This document shows positions 1 through 5,837 of a stretch of DNA of 10,067 bases, in pieces. The first letter of the stretch is position 1, and each line of letters begins with the position of its first letter. Source of the stretch: Tepidisphaeraceae bacterium. Lineage in GTDB: Bacteria > Planctomycetota > Phycisphaerae > Tepidisphaerales > Tepidisphaeraceae. Location of the stretch: NCBI GenBank assembly GCA_025450555.1, contig JANWHF010000259.1:1-10067 (forward strand), written 5' to 3'. The translations under genes and the position numbers were made by a program. Below the pieces are notes generated by a model. The model was not told the origin of the DNA, searched no databases, and was given only the letters and a program-made list of their open reading frames with translations.

Positions 1-508
1 CGAAGATCACCGGCGAGAACGCTCCGCCCCAGCGCGCCATCAGCCAGATAAAGCCGCTGGCTCTGCCCTGCGCGGATGCTGGCAGCCAGCGCCATTGCAC
101 GCGCGCGATATTCGGAAACGCGCCGGCTTCTCCAATGCCAAACAGCAATCGATAGGTGAACAGCGATGCGAAGCCGACGGCCGATCCGGTCAGCGCGGTA
201 AACAGCGACCAGGCGAAGACGATTCGCGTCAGCGTGCTTCGCGCGCCAAATCGATCCCCCAGCCAGCCGCCGGGAATTTCAAATAGCGCGTAGGCTCCCC
301 AGAAGACGCTGAAAATCCAGCCCATCTGGGCATCGGAGATATGCAGGTCGCGCTGCATATCGCCCTGCGCCCGCATGATGCCGACGCGATCGAAATAAGT
401 CAGGAACGACAGCACGCACAGAAACAGCATCACCACGTAGCGCACGTGGCTCGGCTTCTGGATGCGCGATTGCAGCGGTAGCGCGCCCGCAGAATTGGCA
501 GACGTCAA
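1..508 (-). CDS. MFS transporter, anion:cation symporter-like (N-terminal part, cut by window edge)
   Basis: This is the first ~169 residues of a major facilitator superfamily permease; the rest lies left of the window. The reverse-strand translation gives a short polar N-terminus, then a first membrane helix (about residues 23-41, VVMLFLCVLSFLTYFDRV), a second helix containing MGWIFSVFWGAYALFEIPGG, and the hallmark loop GWLGDRFGAR between helices 2 and 3. Further helices carry TYRLLFGIGEAGAFPNIAR. The YFDRV end of helix 1 and the GEAGAFPN segment are typical of the anion:cation symporter family, which takes up sugar acids such as glucarate, galactonate or hexuronates by proton symport in the inner membrane. 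I chose the TTG start at 508-506 because GGAGG (518-514) sits five bases upstream; the in-frame GTG at 514-512 overlaps that site. It diverges from a pentonate dehydratase, which supports a sugar-acid substrate. The exact substrate cannot be read from sequence. Confidence 0.88.
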   Translation of the reverse strand, partial: MTSANSAGALPLQSRIQKPSHVRYVVMLFLCVLSFLTYFDRVGIMRAQGDMQRDLHISDAQMGWIFSVFWGAYALFEIPGGWLGDRFGARSTLTRIVFAWSLFTALTGSAVGFASLFTYRLLFGIGEAGAFPNIARVQWRWLPASAQGRASGFIWLMARWGGAFSPVIF

Positions 509-573
509 ACACACCTCCGCCCGATGGGATGGTCAATAGCTTACGGATTGGATGGGGAAAAGCATCTGTGAAC

Positions 574-658
574 TGAGATTTCAAATCTCAAATTTCAGAT
601 TGGAATTCTCAGATCTCGAATTCGGGATTTGAAATTTCAAATCTCAGATTTGAGATCT
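574..658. repeat. AT-rich block of interlocking palindromes
   Basis: This stretch is built from permutations of a few words (GAGATTT, AAATCTC, GAAATTTC, GAATTC). Visible palindromes are an 8-bp-arm repeat TGAGATTT-c-AAATCTCA at 574-590, a GAATTC pair at 603-608 and 618-623 flanking AGATCT, a perfect 18-base palindrome GATTTGAAATTTCAAATC at 626-643, and ATCTCA/TGAGAT at 641-646 and 651-656. It lies in the gap between the divergent transporter and dehydratase, so it could be an operator array or a hairpin-forming mobile repeat. Its composition differs sharply from the GC-rich genes on both sides. Function unknown. Confidence 0.8.
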
Positions 659-680
659 AATCGCGGCGATTTGGGGCAGT

Positions 681-702
681 CGGCGGCCTTTTTTTCCCGC
701 CG
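681..702. other. Small stem-loop with T7 in the loop
   Basis: CGGCGG at 681-686 pairs with CCGCCG at 697-702 around a ten-base loop containing seven T. The T run is inside the loop rather than after the stem, so it is not a standard intrinsic terminator. It sits just upstream of the likely dehydratase promoter and may be incidental. Confidence 0.35.
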
Positions 703-706
703 GCTG

Positions 707-735
707 TTAAACACCGACCGCTTGCAGAGTACACT
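707..735 (+). promoter_or_regulatory. Possible sigma70-type promoter of the dehydratase
   Basis: TTAAAC (707-712) and TACACT (730-735) are separated by 17 bases, a weak match to -35 and -10 boxes. Initiation about seven bases further on would give a leader of only about six bases before the ATG at 748, which would fit the lack of a ribosome binding site there. Weak evidence based on spacing and partial consensus. Confidence 0.3.
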
Positions 736-747
736 TTGACCATCACT

Positions 748-2487
748 ATGCCTCATCCCAACAAACCGCGTAAGAAACCAGAGGATCTCCGCAGCCTGCG
801 ATGGCTGGGGCCGGATGATTTCCGTTCGTTTGGCCATCGCTCGCGCATGAAGCAGATGGGCTATGACGAGAAGGATTGGTCCGGCAAGCCGATCATCGGC
901 ATCCTCAATACCTGGAGCGATCTGAATACCTGCCAGACGCACTTCCCGCAGCGCGTGCAGGAAGTGAAGCGCGGCATCTGGCAGGCGGGCGGCTTCCCGG
1001 TCGAAATTCCGGTCACGGCCCTCAGCGAGATTTTCATGAAGCCGTCGGCGATGTTCTATCGCAACCTGCTGGCGATGGAGGTCGAAGAAGTCCTCCGCTG
1101 CCATCCGATCGACGGCGCCGTGCTGATGGGCGGCTGCGACAAGACCACGCCGGCGCTCATCATGGGCGCAACGTCGGCCAATATCCCCGCCATCTATTTC
1201 CCCGGCGGTCCGATGCTCAAGGGCAACTGGAACGGCACCACGCTGGGCAGCGGAACGGATGTGTGGAAATACTGGGCGGAGCGCTGCGCCGGCAACATCA
1301 GCGAATGCGCGTGGCGACAGATCGAAAACGGCATCGCGCGCTCGCCCGGCCATTGCATGACGATGGGCACCGCATCGACCATGACCTCGATCGCCGAAGC
1401 GATCGGCATGACGCTGCCGGGCGCGGCATCGATCCCCGCGGCTCACTCGACCCATGGCCGCATGGCCAGTGAAACGGGCCGGAGGATCGTCGAGATGGTC
1501 TGGGAAGATCTCTGCCCGACCGACATTCTCACCGCCGACGCCTTCGATAACGGCATCACCGTGGACATGGCCATCGGCGGCTCGACCAACGCCATCATTC
1601 ACCTGGTCGCCATGGCCGGCCGGGCCGGCGTAAAGCTGGCGCTGGATCGGTTCGACGAGCTGTCGCATCGCACGCCGGTAATCGCCAACATCCGCCCATC
1701 CGGCGAATACCTGATGGAAGATTTCTACGATGCCGGCGGACTTCGCGCGCTGATGAACCAGATCCGGAACCTGCTGCATGTCGATGCTATTACTGCCAAT
1801 GGAAAGACGATCGGCCAAAACATCGAAGGCGCGGAAGTTTACAACCCTAAGGTGATCCTCTCACCGGAGCAGCCCCTGTCACGCGCGGGGGCGACGTTTG
1901 TCCTCCGCGGGAATCTCGCGCCCAATGGCTGCGTCATCAAACCCACCGCCGCTGAAAAGCGATTGCTCAAGCACAAAGGGCCGGCGGTTGTATTCCATGG
2001 CTACCCCGATCTGAAAAAGCGGATCGACGATGAGAACCTCAACGTGACGGCCGATTCAGTTCTCGTGCTTCAAAGCGGCGGGCCGCTGGGCGCGCCAGGC
2101 ATGCCGGAATGGGGCATGCTTCCGATTCCCCGCAAGCTGCTCAAGCAAGGCGTGCGCGACATGGTCCGCATTTCCGACGCCCGCATGAGCGGCACCAGCT
2201 ACGGCACCTGCATTCTTCACGTCTCACCCGAAACCGCGCTGGGCGGACCGATCGCCCTCATTCGCGATGGCGATATGATTGAGCTGGACGTCGAAAAGCG
2301 ATCGCTGCAATTACACGTCAGCGATGAAGAACTCGCCCGGCGTCGCAAAGATTGGAAGCCGCCGGAAGATCGCTTTGCGCGAGGTTACGGGCAACTGTTT
2401 TCAGACGAAGTCACGCAGGCCGAGCTGGGATGCGATTTCAAATTCCTGCATGCGGGAAGACCGACTGCTGAACCCGAAATCTATTGA
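748..2487 (+). CDS. IlvD/Edd-family pentonate dehydratase (L-arabinonate dehydratase-like)
   Basis: Cytoplasmic iron-sulfur enzyme that removes water from an aldonic acid to give a 2-keto-3-deoxy acid, the second step of non-phosphorylative pentose breakdown. Residue numbers count from an in-frame TTG at 736. The three [2Fe-2S] cysteines of the family are present: C66 (WSDLNTC), C134 (GGCDKTTP) and C207 (GHCMTMGTAS). The expected Mg ligands E98, D135 and E458, the conserved K136 and the catalytic serine S485 (ARMSGTSYGT) are also visible. The length (579 residues from ATG) equals that of the Rhizobium L-arabinonate dehydratase as I recall it, and similarity runs end to end, including RGNLAPNG and HKGPAVVF. 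I prefer the ATG at 748 to the TTG at 736 because neither has a Shine-Dalgarno site and the likely promoter would start transcription after 736. Substrate could be L-arabinonate, D-xylonate, D-fuconate or similar; dihydroxyacid dehydratase (IlvD) is less likely. The divergent sugar-acid transporter fits aldonate catabolism. Confidence 0.93.
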   Translation: MPHPNKPRKKPEDLRSLRWLGPDDFRSFGHRSRMKQMGYDEKDWSGKPIIGILNTWSDLNTCQTHFPQRVQEVKRGIWQAGGFPVEIPVTALSEIFMKPSAMFYRNLLAMEVEEVLRCHPIDGAVLMGGCDKTTPALIMGATSANIPAIYFPGGPMLKGNWNGTTLGSGTDVWKYWAERCAGNISECAWRQIENGIARSPGHCMTMGTASTMTSIAEAIGMTLPGAASIPAAHSTHGRMASETGRRIVEMVWEDLCPTDILTADAFDNGITVDMAIGGSTNAIIHLVAMAGRAGVKLALDRFDELSHRTPVIANIRPSGEYLMEDFYDAGGLRALMNQIRNLLHVDAITANGKTIGQNIEGAEVYNPKVILSPEQPLSRAGATFVLRGNLAPNGCVIKPTAAEKRLLKHKGPAVVFHGYPDLKKRIDDENLNVTADSVLVLQSGGPLGAPGMPEWGMLPIPRKLLKQGVRDMVRISDARMSGTSYGTCILHVSPETALGGPIALIRDGDMIELDVEKRSLQLHVSDEELARRRKDWKPPEDRFARGYGQLFSDEVTQAELGCDFKFLHAGRPTAEPEIY

Positions 2488-2540
2488 GATTGCAGATCGA
2501 GTCGGGGCATCGAGCGACGAGCGGTTTGAGCAGCCAAGTT

Positions 2541-2610
2541 TAGCCGACGCGATAGCAGAGCGCTTTCTCCCAGCGCTGCGGGGAAGCGCTCCGCTATCGC
2601 GTCGCGGCTA
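2541..2610. repeat. REP-like long hairpin
   Basis: The left arm TAGCCGACGCGATAGC (2541-2556) continues as GAGCGCTT. The right arm is AAGCGCTC followed by GCTATCGCGTCGCGGCTA (2593-2610). The arms pair over more than 20 bases with a small mismatch and a two-base indel near the outer end, around an 18-base loop that itself contains AGCGCTGCG. It lies 54 bases past the dehydratase stop and could block 3' exonucleases or act as a T-less terminator. The CGCGGCT/AGCCGCG core is shared with the hairpin at 7292-7370, which suggests a dispersed extragenic repeat family. Confidence 0.75.
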
Positions 2611-2715
2611 CTAGCGCCCGCGGGAATCCCCGGCCACGGATGACCCGCCCTTGATGCTGCGCGCTACGGGATGGCCTGCTGCCCATCCCCCAACCCTTTC
2701 GTCCGCTGCGATCCC

Positions 2716-2751
2716 TCACTGCACCCCTCATCGCACCCCGCACTACGACCC
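2716..2751. repeat. Three degenerate 12-base tandem repeats
   Basis: TCACTGCACCCC (2716-2727), TCATCGCACCCC (2728-2739) and GCACTACGACCC (2740-2751) follow one another directly. The complementary strand carries runs of three or four G about eight bases apart, which is too loose for a standard G-quadruplex motif. No function is evident. Confidence 0.5.
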
Positions 2752-2778
2752 TCCGGCGGCTGTGCCGAAGGGGATTAA

Positions 2779-2862
2779 CAAAATGCAACATTTTTGGCAT
2801 TTTGCCGGGACGTTGCATGACGTAGCGCAGCTATCCTGGCTGTGATTCCTGCTATCTGCAGG
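2779..2862. ncRNA. Candidate structured RNA or regulatory stem-loop cluster
   Basis: Four short inverted repeats are packed into 84 bases. CAAAATGC (2779-2786) pairs with GCATTTTG (2797-2804). ATGCAAC (2783-2789) pairs with GTTGCAT (2812-2818) and encloses GGCA/TGCC (2796-2806). CAGC/GCTG pairs at 2828-2842, and CCTGC/GCAGG at 2848-2862. The first two stems share bases and exclude each other, as in a two-state switch. No known RNA family was recognised and the strand cannot be fixed. Chance pairing in an AT-richer spacer is a real alternative. Confidence 0.25.
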
Positions 2863-2986
2863 GGGCCTTTCACAAAATGTCCCAAAAGGATGCGCGCGGC
2901 AAGAAAACCGGTGACATTGGACACGTCTGAATGGCATAACTTACCGTAGTGGATCATCTTATGAATTTCGGCCCTCGTCGAATGCG

Positions 2987-3022
2987 TGTGACCGTGACAT
3001 AGTGTGACATTGCGTGTGACAT
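2987..3022. repeat. Clustered TGTGAC direct repeats
   Basis: TGTGAC occurs at 2987, 3003 and 3015, and GTGACAT at 2994, 3004 and 3016, with another copy at 2911. All copies point the same way, so this is not the inverted TGTGA-N6-TCACA arrangement of CRP sites. A direct-repeat operator or a short decayed tandem repeat would both fit. Confidence 0.4.
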
Positions 3023-3082
3023 CTGGTCGATTCTTACCCGTGAAAAGCCGCGTCCCACCCTCACACGCCGTCTGTCAATTGA

Positions 3083-3109
3083 CGCGATCCTGTCATTCGC
3101 GGCGTTTTT
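3083..3109 (+). terminator. Possible intrinsic terminator
   Basis: CGCGA (3083-3087) pairs with TCGCG (3097-3101) around a nine-base loop, followed by GCG and five T (3105-3109). The stem is short. It faces rightward, where no protein gene ends nearby, so if real it would close a transcript from the stem-loop region to its left. Confidence 0.25.
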
Positions 3110-3162
3110 AGCGGTCGCCATCGCGGGCATCAGAAGCTTTTCGATGGGATGCGTGGGGCTTG

Positions 3163-3201
3163 GCAGCTCGTTTCACCCACGCGCAGCTCGTTTCACCCAC
3201 G
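3163..3201. repeat. 19-base tandem duplication
   Basis: GCAGCTCGTTTCACCCACG appears at 3163-3181 and again, unchanged, at 3183-3201, a period of 20 bases. It ends just outside the stop codon of the acetyltransferase gene. Perfect identity suggests a recent slippage or duplication event. Confidence 0.85.
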
Positions 3202-3204
3202 GCA

Positions 3205-3756
3205 TCACTCGCGCCGCCCTTTCCATTCCGATGCGAGCATCGAATACGACGCCCAATCAACGAAATGGTCGTAGAGCCATTCGCTCTGGCGGGCGATTCC
3301 TTCGAGCTTGAAGCCGAGCCGCTCGGCGACCGCCCGACTCCGAAGATTTTCAACCGCGCAATAAAGGATGACACGATTGAGCCCAAGTGCGCCAAACGCA
3401 TGATCGATGATCGACCTGCAGGCGCTGGTCATCAGCCAACGTCCCTCGTGGGCCGAATCGAGCCAATACCCCAGCTCGACCTTTCGATTGGCATGATCGA
3501 TCGGATGCAGTCCGATCGCGCCGACGAAGACATCCCCCATAAAGATGCCGCATTGGAACGCGCCGTTCGAAGCGAACCGCCCAAGAGAATTGCAGATGAA
3601 CTTCTCCTCGTCGCCAACGCAGCGGATATTATCCACCCACGGGAGCCATTGGCGCAGGCGAGAGCGATTGCGTTCGATAACGTTGAAAATCTGCTGGGCG
3701 TGGTAGGGCTGTAACAACCGCAGTTCAGCGCCGTTGGGTAGAGAATGTGCGAACAT
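3205..3756 (-). CDS. GNAT N-acetyltransferase, RimJ/RimL/YdaF type
   Basis: A 183-residue single-domain acetyltransferase, the usual length for the RimL/YdaF group, which transfers acetyl from acetyl-CoA to an N-terminal or small-molecule amine in the cytoplasm. It shows the group's order of motifs: LRLLQPYHAQQIF near residue 12, LRQWLPWVD near 34-42, VGAIGLHPID in the central sheet, VELGYWLD at 93-100, and the late signature CAVENLRSRAVAERLGF followed by EWLYDHFVDWASYSML. The acetyl-CoA loop reads HEGRWLMTSACR where relatives have Q/R-x-G-K-G, so the second glycine is replaced by tryptophan and cofactor binding may be altered. I chose ATG 3756; a TTG extension to 3828 adds residues not expected for the family. 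Upstream on the same strand, 131 bases away, is the frameshifted membrane gene. The natural substrate is unknown. Confidence 0.88.
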   Translation of the reverse strand: MFAHSLPNGAELRLLQPYHAQQIFNVIERNRSRLRQWLPWVDNIRCVGDEEKFICNSLGRFASNGAFQCGIFMGDVFVGAIGLHPIDHANRKVELGYWLDSAHEGRWLMTSACRSIIDHAFGALGLNRVILYCAVENLRSRAVAERLGFKLEGIARQSEWLYDHFVDWASYSMLASEWKGRRE

Positions 3757-3887
3757 GGCCGATCCGTCCCATCTTTTTCTATTTTCGACAATAGGGTGAA
3801 GCGCGCCGCCCTCTTTCGGGCACTGCAAACAAAGGGACGCGAGTTGAGTCTATTCGACGAACGGCATTCCGCGCGCAAAGTTTCGCC

Positions 3888-4555
3888 TCAATGCACCATA
3901 TGTTCAGACGTCTGCATGATACCCTTTTTACAGACCTGACATGGGATTCGATCTTCATCGCTGGCCAAACCGGCGTTAATCCAATCGGGCTTATCGCAAC
4001 AAGGGCCGCTCGCCCGCAATTCTTTTGCTCCGTCCGCGACAAAACCAACCGCAATCGTTTCCGGGTCTCGTCGGTGGGTGGGCTCTGCGATCGGGAATTG
4101 GCCCGGAGCATCCTGCCGCGGGAGGCCACTCAGCCCCGACTCTTTCAGCACCTTCCGATTTTCCAACAAGGGCCAAATCAGTAATGTTCCGCCAATCGCG
4201 GCTGCACCTTCCCACCACTTCATCCAAACAAGCGGCGGAACTGTCAACAACGCAATTCCCCAGCACCACTTCAGCGCACTTCGCAGGGGAAAAAAGTTGA
4301 ATCGACTGCGAATTGCCTTTGGATGGTTTGGCCATACCTCCCACAGCTTCGACAGACGTAGAACGTTTCGCGATAGGGCCTGCCGCGATCACTGGCCTGC
4401 CCAAGCGTCAGGCCATATTTTTGGCAGTGATAGCTTTCGCTGGGATGTGGCAAACATTTAAGCTCTCCGTCATCCAATTGTAGTGAGAGCGTGTCCGACA
4501 GCCAGAAGCGCTTCGTGCCGCAGTTCGAACAGGTTCCCACGCACGATACGGACAT
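3888..4555 (-). pseudogene. Zinc-ribbon membrane protein, split by a -1 frameshift
   Basis: Two reverse-strand frames join into one sensible protein of about 222 residues. Frame one (4555 to 4271) starts MSVSCVGTCSNCG and has C9/C12, C34, C44 and C68/C71 (YVCRSCGRYGQ), a likely zinc ribbon. It then runs into a TGA five codons past a T6C4 run at 4295-4286. Shifting back one base at T TTT TTC (4295-4289, in register) gives frame two: a hydrophobic hairpin (about residues 97-112 and 117-131, WCWGIALLTVPPLVWM and GAAAIGGTLLIWPLL), then a polar tail ending with C186-C187 and C206/C209 (IPCQVCKKG) and a TGA at 3888. The joined reading would be an inner-membrane protein with metal-binding ends. Explanations are programmed -1 frameshifting, a one-base deletion making a pseudogene, or a read error in the homopolymer. 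No Shine-Dalgarno site precedes the ATG. No specific family was recognised; function unknown. Confidence 0.55.
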
Positions 4556-4722
4556 GGACGAATTCTATGTCGCCGGAATCCATGACCACCAGTAGATTTT
4601 TACCCACGCCGCGGGCTGATGAATCACGCTATCGTCGCGGTCGCATCTTCTTCTAAGACCGCAACTCGTCTTGTCTGCCCAGCTCGAAGGCTTTCAGCAC
4701 TGATCTGGACGCACAAACGCAT

Positions 4723-4767
4723 TTGACACTTACGCAATTTGCGTGAATAATAACGTAATATGCGTAA
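4723..4767 (+). promoter_or_regulatory. Strong promoter with an embedded palindromic operator; transcript probably leaderless
   Basis: TTGACA (4723-4728, perfect -35) and AATAAT (4746-4751, 5 of 6 for -10) are exactly 17 bases apart. The spacer contains the palindrome ACGCAA-t-TTGCGT (4732-4744). Related half-sites recur as TTACGCAA (4730-4737) and, inverted, ATGCGTAA (4760-4767), which overlaps the start codon. Expected initiation at about 4758-4760 coincides with the ATG at 4760, and there is no ribosome binding site. The layout suggests repression by a DNA-binding protein with a TTACGCA-like half-site, most simply the HTH protein encoded directly downstream. Confidence 0.7.
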
Positions 4768-5350
4768 CGCCGGGCTTCTCGATGCGCTATTACCGAAGAC
4801 CCGCCAGGGAATACTTGCTGCGGTACTCTTGCGCCCCGAAAAAGCATGGTATGTCTCCGAATTGGCGCGGCGGATGAAGGTGCCACCTTCGAGTCTGCAG
4901 CGCGAACTTCATGACCTGGCCAAAGCGGGAATTCTCAAAACGCATTGTCAGGGACGAATGGTCTATTACCAGGCCGATGCCCGGTCACCGCTCTTTCCCG
5001 AACTTCGGGGGTTGCTCCTGAAAACGGCGGGCCTGGTCGATGTGCTGGCCGATGCACTCAAGCCGCTGGCCAGGAAAATAGCTTTTGCCCTCGTCTACGG
5101 GTCCGTTGCCAGCGCCACGGAGAAAAGCGACAGCGACATCGACCTGATGGTGGTGGGCGCTCTTACGCCGATGGAGCTTTCATTACCGCTTCGCAAAGCC
5201 CGCCATTTGCTCGGCCGCGAAATTAACCCGACCGTCTACAGCGCCGCAGAATTTGAAAAGAAGCGGCAGAGTAAAGATCACTTTCTCACACATGTATTGG
5301 ACAAGCCCAAGCTGTTTGTGTTAGGCAATAGCACTTTGCAGGCGGAGTAA
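4760..5350 (+). CDS. HTH-MNT protein: winged-helix regulator fused to minimal nucleotidyltransferase
   Basis: A 196-residue two-domain protein. Residues 10-65 form a winged helix-turn-helix (LLPKTRQGILAAVLL, then YVSELARRMKVPPSSLQREL and a wing ending near MVYYQAD). Residues 105-165 form a minimal nucleotidyltransferase with GS at 114-115 (VYGSVAS) and the metal-binding pair D126/D128 (SDSDIDLMVVG). Such MNT proteins commonly act as antitoxins that AMP-modify and neutralise a HEPN ribonuclease, and the HTH would allow autoregulation. The promoter region carries palindromes that could be its operator. The start codon lies at the expected transcription start, so translation is probably leaderless; ATG 4760 also matches the usual family N-terminus. 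The C-terminus (LFVLGNSTLQAE) looks a few residues shorter than relatives I can recall, and a HEPN-like stub overlaps it. The catalytic motifs are intact, so it may persist as a solo regulator. Confidence 0.85.
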   Translation: MRNAGLLDALLPKTRQGILAAVLLRPEKAWYVSELARRMKVPPSSLQRELHDLAKAGILKTHCQGRMVYYQADARSPLFPELRGLLLKTAGLVDVLADALKPLARKIAFALVYGSVASATEKSDSDIDLMVVGALTPMELSLPLRKARHLLGREINPTVYSAAEFEKKRQSKDHFLTHVLDKPKLFVLGNSTLQAE

Positions 5351-5445
5351 CGAACACCGATGCCGACGGTCTCTTGAAGGCGGTCCAGCAGTTTGCGGCA
5401 GACGCGTAAGCCTGGGTCAAGAAACATCATCCGAACCTGGCATGA
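5332..5445 (+). pseudogene. Remnant of a HEPN-domain toxin gene (C-terminal stub with internal stop)
   Basis: In a frame different from the nucleotidyltransferase and overlapping its last codons, the DNA reads FAGGVTNTDADGLLKAVQQF, then AADA, a TAA at 5407-5409, then AWVKKHHPNLA and a TGA at 5443-5445. A C-terminal helix ending in a W-x-K-x-HP motif is what I know from HEPN proteins encoded directly after HTH-MNT genes. Replacing TAA by GAA (one base) would give a smooth helix. No start codon or N-terminal part with the catalytic R-x4-6-H motif is left; a deletion of roughly 300 bases ending near 5335 would explain this and the short nucleotidyltransferase C-terminus. The assignment rests on about 30 residues, so it is an inference. 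Confidence 0.5.
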
Positions 5446-5567
5446 ATGAGTGGTACTGATCCCTGCGTCCATTATGGCGGCTTTCACGTTTGCAGGCTCG
5501 GACGCGGCTCAAAGCATGTCAATAAAACCTATATCGCGAAAGAGCAGCGCAGATTGTTGCGGCCCGT

Positions 5568-5837
5568 TCACTCCTTCATCTGGCTGATCTGCCCGGACTC
5601 GTCCTGATTGAGCTTCGCAAGAAGTGCAGGGCCGCCCTTCTCGATTCCATATTCCATCTGCGAGCGAGTGATGAGCGTCGCGACCAGCAGTTCCATCGAT
5701 CCATTCGGCAGCGCGATCGATGGCGGGGCCAGCTTTTGAATCGGAGCGATGAGGAAGTCGCCCGCTTCGTCGTCGCCAATCGAAACTTCTTCGACCGTCA
5801 TCGCGCCGTGTTTGTGAATCCGGCCAAGCAGGTCCAT
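5568..5837 (-). CDS. Small protein of unknown function; N-terminus probably frameshifted
   Basis: The 89-residue reading from ATG 5837 (MDLLGRIHKHGAMTVEEVSI) is acidic and soluble, with a hydrophobic stretch MELLVATLITRSQ near residues 48-60 too short and polar to be a confident membrane helix. No domain was recognised. The ATG at 5837 has no good ribosome site. By contrast, AGGAG (5927-5923) sits six bases before an ATG at 5916 in another frame, giving MFGSSKKPNPDLQSVDLAAV and continuing into sequence with poor composition. Dropping one A from the A5 run at 5846-5842 joins the two into a 115-residue protein (5916 to 5568). So the gene is either genuinely frameshifted, carries a base error, or the downstream ATG is used. 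Neighbours (relic toxin-antitoxin unit, YVTN protein) do not suggest a role. Confidence 0.5.
   Translation of the reverse strand: MDLLGRIHKHGAMTVEEVSIGDDEAGDFLIAPIQKLAPPSIALPNGSMELLVATLITRSQMEYGIEKGGPALLAKLNQDESGQISQMKE

Larger units (their letters stand above)
2488..3204. other. 717-base gene-free region rich in small repeats and stem-loops
   Basis: No open frame here has a ribosome site, family resemblance or convincing codon use. What can be seen, in order: a REP-like hairpin (2541-2610), C-rich runs and a 12-base tandem repeat (2682-2751), a stem-loop cluster (2779-2862), a run of TGTGAC repeats (2987-3022), a perfect 10-base palindrome GTCAATTGAC at 3074-3083, a terminator-like hairpin (3083-3109) and a 19-base tandem duplication (3163-3201). 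The mixture suggests a hypervariable or decaying spacer, possibly with a non-coding RNA gene between about 2770 and 3110. Confidence 0.6.

Noticed and set aside
637..1818. A 393-residue reverse-strand open frame overlapping the dehydratase gene
   Set aside because: It is antisense to a clearly recognised enzyme, is rich in Arg, His, Ala and Asp as expected for a GC-rich shadow frame, and shows no domain.
2682..2751. G-quadruplex on the reverse strand
   Set aside because: G-runs are separated by 8-9 or more bases, outside the usual loop limit, so the motif is weak.
2877..2930. A 17-codon open frame (MSQKDARGKKTGDIGHV) after a GGGGG run
   Set aside because: The G-run is poorly placed and not a clear ribosome site, the peptide has no recognised relative, and an open frame of this length is expected by chance.
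2987..3022. CRP-type binding site
   Set aside because: TGTGA occurs only in one orientation without a properly spaced TCACA partner.
5278..5487. A reverse-strand reading of about 69 residues across the nucleotidyltransferase end
   Set aside because: It is the antisense of the nucleotidyltransferase tail and HEPN-like stub; the forward reading resembles a known family more closely.
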